From a bacterium (lineage in GTDB: Bacteria > Patescibacteriota > Microgenomatia > UBA8517), in assembly GCA_021790215.1 (NCBI GenBank), contig JAJYIG010000007.1, positions 1 through 34,138 of the forward strand: DNA of 34,138 bases, in the 5' to 3' direction. A program made the position numbers and the translations under genes. The notes below the pieces were generated by a model. It ran no database searches, was not told the DNA's origin, and saw nothing but the letters and a program-made list of their open reading frames with translations. Shown here in pieces: positions 29,430-34,138 of this stretch (position 1 is its first letter; every line of letters starts with the position of its first letter).

Positions 29430-29637
29430 CGTGTCCAATTCGATTTTTATTCCCGTCTTTGCCTATTCTAGGTTAAAAAATATCTCCCGTCAGAAACTTT
29501 ACCGTCTAATAAGAGAAAAAAGATTGAAGAAAGGCTCTGATTATACAATAATAGAAAAAACAGTTCATAGAATAGTTATTAATCCTGATTATGAACCTAA
29601 AGAAAATAGTAGAAGAAAGAAGAAAAAAACCTTTTAA
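29419..29637 (+). CDS. Small HTH-like DNA-binding protein
   Basis: 72 aa. SRLKNISRQKLYRLIREKRLKKGSDYTIIEKTVHRIVINPDYE has a MerR/HTH_17-style helix pair and wing, followed by a basic end (SRRKKKKTF). The start codon sits in the middle of a 24-bp palindrome, so it is probably autoregulated. No ribosome site. Confidence 0.62.
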   Translation: MFNTVSNSIFIPVFAYSRLKNISRQKLYRLIREKRLKKGSDYTIIEKTVHRIVINPDYEPKENSRRKKKKTF

Positions 29638-29654
29638 ATTAAGAGAAGACATTT

Positions 29655-30077
29655 ATGAAATATCATAAAAAAAAACTAATTACTCTGCGAAAGCTATTGA
29701 CTAAAGCCGATCTCTCTTTCTCCCAATATATAAGGCACAGGGACCATAACCAATGCTTTGCTTCGGAAATTAGTAAAGATGAGGCCGCCAAATGTACTGG
29801 TTTTCCCCAATGCGCCCATCTGATTAAACGGGGCAAGAAAGCGGTGCGATTTGACGAGCGCAACTGTCATTGTTCCTGTTCTTATCATAACTATTTACAC
29901 AACCACTATCCTGAAATAATGACTTCATGGTTTATTAAAAAGTATGGAGAGCCTGTCTATTTAGCCTTGGTTCTTTCATCCCGGAGGATAAAGAAATGGA
30001 CAAGGCCGGAGTTGGAAGAGCTTATAAAAAAATATAAATTACGCTTATTAAATAAATCAAATGAAACGGGTATTTGA
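29655..30077 (+). CDS. NinG-like recombination protein
   Basis: 140 aa. QYIRHRDHNQCFASE...CTGFPQCAHLIKRGKKAVRFDERNCHCSCSYHNYLHNHYPEIMTSWFIKKYGEPVYLALV matches the Cys/His-rich core of lambda NinG-type proteins ('C..C.......~GH...R....tRfde.N...qC..CN....gn...y...l...yG'). Lambda NinG (Rap) acts on Holliday junctions. The NinG-like order of Cys and His suggests zinc binding. Located near the end of the early operon, as in lambdoid phages. Confidence 0.8.
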   Translation: MKYHKKKLITLRKLLTKADLSFSQYIRHRDHNQCFASEISKDEAAKCTGFPQCAHLIKRGKKAVRFDERNCHCSCSYHNYLHNHYPEIMTSWFIKKYGEPVYLALVLSSRRIKKWTRPELEELIKKYKLRLLNKSNETGI

Positions 30078-30264
30078 GAACTATCTGACAACGAAAATGC
30101 TTATGGACTATCTGAAGATAAGCTACTCAACTATAAGAAGGCTAGTTAAGAATGGTCGTCTCCATCCAGAAGTGGTCTCTGGGAGAAGATTTTTCGATAT
30201 AAAGGATATAGAGCGGTATTTAGCGTCTAGCTATACACCTCCTGCGTCTTTGGATAAAAGTTAA
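30061..30264 (+). CDS. MerR/excisionase-type HTH protein 2
   Basis: 67 aa. LTTKMLMDYLKISYSTIRRLVKNGRLHPEVVSGRRFFDIKDIERYLAS is a textbook HTH_17-type DNA-binding domain. It overlaps the NinG-like gene end by 17 bp. Its TAA is followed in the same frame by an open ClpP-like segment. Confidence 0.78.
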   Translation: MKRVFENYLTTKMLMDYLKISYSTIRRLVKNGRLHPEVVSGRRFFDIKDIERYLASSYTPPASLDKS

Positions 30265-30474
30265 AATGGCATAGTTGCCTTAAATAATCACAGTACAATA
30301 GCAGGTATAGTTTGTGGGAATACAAAGATTTCAGATAGAGAGATTAAAAGATTATTTAGTGAAGGGCAAACCAAGGATGTCCGTTTTGCTCTTCAAAAAG
30401 GTATTATTGATAAAATTCAACTTCCTCAAATACCCAAGAATGCGCTTATTGTTACTATAAACATCAACGGTTAA
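30265..30474 (+). pseudogene. Start-less ClpP-like protease C-terminal fragment
   Basis: After the TAA of the HTH gene the same frame stays open for 69 codons (NGIVALNNHSTIAGIVCGNTKISDREIKRLFSEGQTKDVRFALQKGIIDKIQLPQIPKNALIVTINING) with no ATG, GTG or TTG. The part IAGIVCGNTKISDREIKRLFSEGQTKDVRFALQKGIIDKI follows the end of ClpP-type proteases ('Ia...a..T..s.e.i......g.t..a.eA...GliD.I'). The catalytic Ser and His regions are missing. It may be a relic of captured bacterial DNA, or less likely a readthrough extension of the HTH protein. Confidence 0.5.
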
Positions 30475-30520
30475 TTTTTTCTCCTTTTCTCCTTCGTTTT
30501 TTGAATTTAATGGCATTGTT

Positions 30521-31107
30521 CTATATAGTTGCATAGTTTAAATTAGGGAAACCATATTTTCCTGCAAACTCCTTGGCAAGTTCTTTTGCTTTTATCTTTT
30601 CCCATGGGTTGCTACTTGATATTTTCTATCTTTTACAAATACAGTGTTATATGGAATTTCTTGACCCTCAGAAGTAACAAGCCAACCCATTGTTTCATGT
30701 GTCATCTCACTTAATTGAGTAGCTGAAGATGATCGTTTATTGCATACGATATTTATAACAGAATCTACGTGTGCAATCATGTCGACATCAAATAAAGCGA
30801 GATTTGGTTCTCTCAAGGCAAATATTTTGTTTTGTAAATATGGTCCAGCATTTGTAACCACAATATCAATGTCAGTACCTTTCATATGCTTAAGTAGTTT
30901 TTCCATATCGTCAGGTACTGGACCATATCGTAGACGCCTATATGAACAATCTGTAATTGTCTTTTGTTTTTTCAAATAGAACAAGAAATCTGAGTAAAAA
31001 AGAATTTTATTCAGTTTAGTTTTGCTATATTTCACATCATTAGAGCATTTTGCTGAAATATAGACAATTAACTCTTTTAATTTTTGTTCTGGTGTTGTGT
31101 TTGCCAT
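30521..31107 (-). pseudogene. Panacea (DUF4065/SocA-like) antitoxin-type gene with a C-terminal frameshift
   Basis: The intact part runs from the ATG at 31107 to a stop at 30592 (171 aa). The track start at 31128 is upstream of the better-placed ATG with AGGT. LNKILFYSDFLFYLKKQKTITDCSYRRLRYGPVPDDMEKLL is the Panacea/SocA signature, and MTHETMGWLVTSEGQEIPYNTVF is its usual C-terminal region. After VFVKDRK the current frame gives only YQVATHGKR. One extra base in the AAAA run (plus-strand T run 30622-30625) would give ISSNPWEKIKAKELAKEFAGKYGFPNLNYATI, ending at 30521, a helical tail normal for the family. It may be a real mutation, a programmed shift or an assembly error. No adjacent toxin is obvious. 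Confidence 0.75.
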
Positions 31108-31119
31108 AATACCTACGTA

Positions 31120-31125
31120 ATTATA
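31120..31125 (-). promoter_or_regulatory. -10 box of the Panacea-type gene
   Basis: TATAAT lies 12 nt upstream of the ATG. The -35 is weak. ATTACGCAACT and ATTACGTAGGT flank the box as near-direct repeats and could be operator half-sites. Confidence 0.5.
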
Positions 31126-31142
31126 CACTTAGTTGCGTAATC

Positions 31143-31298
31143 TTAACAGTATCGTAAATGGGGGTGCCTCTTTGTTTTGTTTTTAATCCAGTGCAATAAA
31201 TCCAAAATGGCCTCTCTTTGAAAACCAAAGAGCCTGCTCTTTTGCGAAGTTTGATAAGCTCTTATTCCCTTTTTCACCTCTTGGTAGTCTATAGCCAT
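31143..31298 (-). CDS. 51-aa small ORF after the holin (possible; absent from ORF track)
   Basis: MAIDYQEVKKGIRAYQTSQKSRLFGFQREAILDLLHWIKNKTKRHPHLRYC. Its composition looks coding, but no ribosome site is seen. It contains the hairpin CTCTTTG/CAAAGAG at 31214-31232. It fills the gap between the holin and the Panacea gene. Confidence 0.35.
   Translation of the reverse strand: MAIDYQEVKKGIRAYQTSQKSRLFGFQREAILDLLHWIKNKTKRHPHLRYC
31214..31232 (-). terminator. Hairpin downstream of the lysis genes
   Basis: CTCTTTG, loop, CAAAGAG (7 bp). Only a short T stretch follows in the minus direction (CCATTTTGG). It may end the lysis transcript weakly, or may be only a coding feature of the 51-aa ORF. Confidence 0.35.
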
Positions 31299-31337
31299 TT
31301 TTAAGTTATCTAACTGTTAGTTAACTATTAGCTAACT

Positions 31338-31544
31338 TTAACTTACCTGTCCGTCAAAAAGTTTTCTTCCGATATTCACAATCACGCCTGCCAAGGCAAC
31401 TACAAGCGCTGTATAAACGCCAAAGTTAAGTTTGGCAACAACTTCTCCGGCATAAACCAAAGCCGCTCCCGAGACCGCAATAAGAAGACCCTTGAAGATT
31501 GATTTGATATCCTCTCCGCCTAGTGTAACTTTAGATAAATCCAT
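31338..31544 (-). CDS. Holin
   Basis: 68 aa with an AGGAGGTGAT ribosome site. There are two membrane helices (IFKGLLIAVSGAALVYAGEVVA and YTALVVALAGVIVNIGRKLF) with a short turn between, a short charged N-terminus and a basic turn at the end. Size and layout fit small two-helix holins that open the inner membrane for the lysozyme. Third gene of the lysis set. Confidence 0.75.
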   Translation of the reverse strand: MDLSKVTLGGEDIKSIFKGLLIAVSGAALVYAGEVVAKLNFGVYTALVVALAGVIVNIGRKLFDGQVS

Positions 31545-31555
31545 AAAATCACCTC

Positions 31556-31909
31556 CTAATATTTAATGAAATAGTGAACGATAACAGACGTCAGCACCCC
31601 TATAATCGTTCCAACGCCTGATATAGTCGCAATTAAAACTCGCTTTGTCAGCCTTTGGTCATGGATATATATACTACTCTTTTTTACCTCAGCAGCAAGC
31701 TCGGAAATATTAAACTCGTCTCTTAGCTTTTCCAACTGTGTAACCCTAATCTCTGCCTGGGCGAGTTTTTGGTTTGTCCCGTCTTTGAGGAGTTTGATAT
31801 CCTCAGCCATATAATCAAATTTAGTCTCAAGCCGTATTAAAAGGTCTCTTTCTTCCTGTCCCCATGCTGATTGTTTAATTGGTTCAGTTACTGAACTATC
31901 TCTTGACAT
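31556..31909 (-). CDS. XhlA-like haemolysin/lysis membrane protein
   Basis: 117 aa. A long coiled-coil (EERDLLIRLETKFDYMAEDIKLLKDGTNQKLAQAEIRVTQLEKL) is followed by a C-terminal membrane helix (RVLIATISGVGTIIGVLTSVIVHYFIKY). This is the arrangement of XhlA-type proteins that cooperate with holins in Bacillus-type phages. It lies between lysozyme and holin. Confidence 0.72.
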   Translation of the reverse strand: MSRDSSVTEPIKQSAWGQEERDLLIRLETKFDYMAEDIKLLKDGTNQKLAQAEIRVTQLEKLRDEFNISELAAEVKKSSIYIHDQRLTKRVLIATISGVGTIIGVLTSVIVHYFIKY

Positions 31910-31928
31910 ATGACTAATTTGTTTTACC

Positions 31929-32093
31929 TTAAGCGGTCAATATTTTTAGACAAGCCTCCAGTTTGGTAAATAAACTCTCACCCCGATATCTCTCGACTAC
32001 AGGGAAGCGCAGGAGCTCTTTTTTGGTCTCTTCTTTCATCTTAACTTCTATTTTCTTTAGTCTATCATCTATTCTCTGGTAAATATTCGACAT
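31929..32093 (-). CDS. 54-aa small protein between lysozyme and XhlA-like gene (absent from ORF track)
   Basis: MSNIYQRIDDRLKKIEVKMKEETKKELLRFPVVERYRGESLFTKLEACLKILTA. Helical. Its ATG lies 1 bp from the lysozyme stop, so it is likely coupled. Unknown function within the lysis operon. Confidence 0.55.
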   Translation of the reverse strand: MSNIYQRIDDRLKKIEVKMKEETKKELLRFPVVERYRGESLFTKLEACLKILTA

Positions 32094-32094
32094 A

Positions 32095-33018
32095 TTATCC
32101 GAACAACTTTTTTAATAATGCGCTAAAAAGCTGTCTGAATGTTGCGGAGTCAAGGGGAGGAAGATTGGGAGACGGCGTAGTGCTGGAGGAATTTTGCTGA
32201 CAGTTTAGCAGTTGCTCCTTAGTAGTGCTAAGATCAGTAATACATGAGTTATAGTCGGATTGGGCTTTTGTGACGTTCAGTTCAAGGGTGGAGTTTTGGC
32301 TTACCAGATCGGCCACTTTCTTATTAAGAGTATCAATAGTCCCCTCTACGTTTGATAGTTGATTTTTGATATCCGCACAAGGATCCACAGGAGGAGATGG
32401 CGGCGGTGTTTTATATCCATAGGCTCTGAAGGCATTAGCGTCTCCAAAAAAGATGTCTGAATCCGTCTGTCCCTGTATACCAGGAATCACTTGTGATCCC
32501 CATTGATTCATCATAGCAAATTTCCATGATCCTGTTTTAAAGTTTGTATTATTGGGATCTCCTGAGGCAGTTGCGACCCAGAGCCCATTTCCATTATTTA
32601 CAACCGGGGTCCAATCGTATTTAGTTAACATTGACTGATAAGAATAAAAAATAGGTTTTACTTGTAATACTTGTTCTACTAATTTCATCCAGCTAAGTAC
32701 CCAGTTTACATTATCTCCACCATATTGGACTTCGTAATCAAGATAGACCGACTCTCCCTCTTGTAGAGGTTGTCCATTCATCAAATCAATAAAAAATCGA
32801 GCTTCAGCTTGGGGAGAATTACCTAAATCTGGACGGGCAAAATGATAAAATCCTCTTAAAATATTAGTATCTCTAGCTTGCTGCCGATTGTTACCAAACC
32901 ATGAGTCTATTAAAGAATTTCCTTCACCGGATTTTATAATACAAAAATTTATATTATTTTTAAAGGTATTCCAATCAATATTTCCTTGATATGAACTAAT
33001 ATCTGCACCGCTAAGCAT
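32095..33018 (-). CDS. GH25 lysozyme (endolysin)
   Basis: 307 aa. The N-terminal GH25 domain (1-205) shows GADISSYQGNIDW (first catalytic-site Asp), FCIIKSGEGNSLIDSWF, GFYHFARPDLGNSPQAEARFF, VYLDYE (the catalytic D-x-E strand) and KFAMMNQWGS. A Pro-rich linker (TPPPSPPVDPC), a coiled coil (IKNQLSNVEGTIDTLNKKVADLVSQNSTLELNVTKAQSDY) and a basic C-terminal helix (FRQLFSALLKKLFG) follow, in place of a known cell-wall repeat. It cleaves the MurNAc-GlcNAc bond of peptidoglycan. The coiled coil may cause multimer formation. No signal peptide, so a holin is needed. No ribosome site at the ATG. Confidence 0.88.
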   Translation of the reverse strand: MLSGADISSYQGNIDWNTFKNNINFCIIKSGEGNSLIDSWFGNNRQQARDTNILRGFYHFARPDLGNSPQAEARFFIDLMNGQPLQEGESVYLDYEVQYGGDNVNWVLSWMKLVEQVLQVKPIFYSYQSMLTKYDWTPVVNNGNGLWVATASGDPNNTNFKTGSWKFAMMNQWGSQVIPGIQGQTDSDIFFGDANAFRAYGYKTPPPSPPVDPCADIKNQLSNVEGTIDTLNKKVADLVSQNSTLELNVTKAQSDYNSCITDLSTTKEQLLNCQQNSSSTTPSPNLPPLDSATFRQLFSALLKKLFG

Positions 33019-33027
33019 ATATATTTG

Positions 33028-33044
33028 AATTCAATTTATAATTG
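33028..33044. promoter_or_regulatory. Divergent inverted repeat between lysozyme and HNH genes
   Basis: TTCAATT TAT AATTGAA, a 7-bp inverted repeat in the roughly 58-bp divergent gap. On the plus strand its TTGAAA could be a -35 box for the HNH gene (about 17 nt before TATTCT). On the minus strand TTCAAT lies 17 nt from TATATA, a poor match to the late promoter. It may be an operator or part of two promoters. Confidence 0.4.
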
Positions 33045-33076
33045 AAACTTATTGTAGATTGTGTTATTCTTTGGAT

Positions 33077-33499
33077 ATGAAAAGGAATAAACTTGGACAA
33101 TTTTTTGCTAAAGGGAATCAAGCTGGACACTGGAAAGGAGGACGAGCTAAAACTGGAAGAGGCTATATTAAAATATATATTCCTAATCATCCTAATGCAA
33201 GTAAAGGATATGTTTTTGAACATAGATTTATAATGGAAAAAAAACTTGGCAGATATCTGTTTTCTCATGAAATTGTCCATCATATCAATCATATTAAAAT
33301 AGATAATAGACTTGAAAATCTTATTCTGACAACTAGAAAAGGACATCCTAAAATACATAATTGGATTCAAAATAGATGGTCTTTGAAATATGAAAAATGT
33401 ATTGATTGTGGAACAACAAAAATCCATCACGAAGTTCATGGATGGTGTTATAAATGTTATAAAAAACATCTTAATATTTCTCGTAGAAAAAAGATTTAG
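33077..33499 (+). CDS. HNH homing-type endonuclease
   Basis: 140 aa from the ATG at 33077. The track adds six residues from a TTG. GRGYIKIYIPNHPNASKGYVFEHRFIMEKKLGRYLFSHEIVHHINHIKIDNRLENLIL is the phage HNH signature (EHR..ME..lGR.L...E.VHHiN..k.DNR.eNL). A second Cys motif (CIDCGTTKIHHEVHGWCYKC) is a zinc ribbon. The gene runs against the flanking tail-fibre and lysis genes and is A/T-rich. It looks like an invading selfish gene between fibre and lysozyme. Confidence 0.88.
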   Translation: MKRNKLGQFFAKGNQAGHWKGGRAKTGRGYIKIYIPNHPNASKGYVFEHRFIMEKKLGRYLFSHEIVHHINHIKIDNRLENLILTTRKGHPKIHNWIQNRWSLKYEKCIDCGTTKIHHEVHGWCYKCYKKHLNISRRKKI

Positions 33500-33613
33500 A
33501 TTTTCTTTTACATCATTACCTACAATCATATTGCTCATATTACTTATATTACTACAAATTTACAAGATTTATAACTATCCATTCGTTGAAAAAGTCTTGA
33601 TAAGTCATATTGT
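33500..33613. other. Gap between the HNH gene and tail fibre, with an 18-codon minus ORF
   Basis: A/T-rich, 114 bp. On the minus strand GGGGT lies 8 nt before an ATG at 33608 that opens MTYQDFFNEWIVINLVNL and stops at 33552. The opening resembles the first residues of some phage endolysins, so a truncated gene start is possible. Confidence 0.35.
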
Positions 33614-34138
33614 TTACCCCGAATTGACCTCTTCAAGCGAAAAACTTATATACGAGATCGTTCCTCCTATATGCAAAGTTCCTCCTGCATCCGTCTTATA
33701 CTGAAGATCGTAAGTATGCGCTCCGGTTGCAGGATTGTCTAACGCATTCATGGCGATATTGAAATAATAGCCATTAGTACTCTCATTTACCACAGTTTGC
33801 GCAACTACGGTAGTTGTATCACGGACTACCTGAAACCAACAAGCATAAAGTCCATTGTAGGCTGTGAAGGAGGCCATTACCCTTACCTTATGGCTATTTG
33901 AGGTTGTTATAGACTTGGTGGTATTTGTTGCGTCCACAGAGACCCACGAGGAAGAGGTCGTGCTGTAGTTTGCCGAGGCGTTATAGGAATAGTTATTTGG
34001 AGTTAAAGTAGCGGCGGCGGGGGCAACACATCGCCATTTACTTGTAACAACATTCCAGACAAAACTTACATCAAGCCTTGTTGAAATTACCGTAGTTGTA
34101 GGAAGGGTTGCTGAACCCGATTCAAAAGACGTTCCCCA
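33614..34138 (-). CDS. Tail fibre / receptor-binding protein, C-terminal part
   Basis: This is the continuation of the gene that starts at 1084. The ORF track calls only 33614-33937 because it looks for an ATG, but the frame is open upstream to the window end and joins 1-1084 in phase. The C-terminal roughly 110 residues (VDATNTTKSITTSNSHKVRVMASF...TYDLQYKTDAGGTLHIGGTISYISFSLEE) are beta-rich and low in charge, as expected for a tip or receptor-binding domain. The TAA stop at 33614 is followed on the minus strand by a GGGGT ribosome-like site and an 18-codon ORF (33552-33608), then by the opposing HNH gene. Confidence 0.78.
   Translation of the reverse strand, partial: WGTSFESGSATLPTTTVISTRLDVSFVWNVVTSKWRCVAPAAATLTPNNYSYNASANYSTTSSSWVSVDATNTTKSITTSNSHKVRVMASFTAYNGLYACWFQVVRDTTTVVAQTVVNESTNGYYFNIAMNALDNPATGAHTYDLQYKTDAGGTLHIGGTISYISFSLEEVNSG
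34012..34138. repeat. Second copy of the 127-bp terminal overlap
   Basis: Exact copy of bases 1-127. Trimming it gives a 34,011-bp circle. See the entry at 1-127. Confidence 0.93.

Noticed and set aside
33013-33042. An eighth TTCAAT-type late promoter ahead of the lysozyme
   Set aside because: Spacing would be 17, the -10 would be TATATA overlapping the ATG, and no CCT follows. It breaks the pattern of the other seven.
33011-33538. Minus-strand ORF of 175 aa
   Set aside because: It is antisense to the convincing HNH gene, very rich in Phe, Met, Ile and Ser as expected for a shadow of A/T-rich coding DNA, and shows no family motif.

Overview
The window is a complete or nearly complete genome of a small tailed phage, probably with a podovirus-like tail. 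The first 127 bases are repeated exactly at the end (1-127 = 34012-34138), so the molecule closes into a circle of 34,011 bp, and the putative tail-fibre gene runs across the junction. No tRNA, integrase, recombinase, DNA polymerase or CRISPR array was seen. The genetic code looks standard, with TGA used as a stop. Many genes have AGGAGG-like ribosome sites. The lysis set (GH25 lysozyme, XhlA-like protein, holin) suggests a monoderm host, possibly a Firmicute or an uncultivated Gram-positive-like lineage. The host cannot be named from sequence alone.

Layout. A divergent control region (about 21313-21830) separates two arms. The left arm is transcribed on the minus strand and holds the late genes: small and large terminase, four small coupled genes (including a tyrosine-phosphatase-like and a sigma-region-4-like protein), portal, five small genes, a putative decoration protein, scaffold, major capsid protein (SU10/DUF5309 type), tail adaptor, tail nozzle, a coiled-coil virion protein, a 1419-aa putative ejection protein, a PurD-like ATP-grasp ligase and the tail fibre. 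Across the circle junction the arm continues into GH25 lysozyme, XhlA-like protein and holin. Two plus-strand cargo genes (CAP-domain protein and a small membrane protein) interrupt this arm at 8.4-9.1 kb, and an HNH endonuclease gene interrupts it at 33.1 kb.

The right arm (21.8-30.3 kb, plus strand) is early: a 24-codon leader ORF, a DUF5659-like protein, a beta-type DNA methyltransferase overlapping a PD-(D/E)XK-like nuclease, a replication-initiator-like gene carrying CCAAC repeats, a recombination-type protein, three HTH-type proteins, a tetrapeptide-repeat protein, a NinG-like protein and many very small ORFs. Between the arms at 30.3-31.1 kb lie a start-less ClpP-like fragment and a Panacea-type (DUF4065) gene with a probable C-terminal frameshift.

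Control. Seven minus-strand late promoters share the architecture T(T/C)CAAT - exactly 18 nt - TATAATCCT. In five of them the ATG begins 5 nt after TATAAT, so the mRNA should be leaderless. The terminase block instead uses an ordinary TTGACA/TATACT promoter and encodes a sigma-like protein just ahead of the first TTCAAT promoter, which suggests an early-to-late switch. Early plus-strand promoters are TTGACA-17-TAWATT types. Two of them share a downstream GGGTGAC element.
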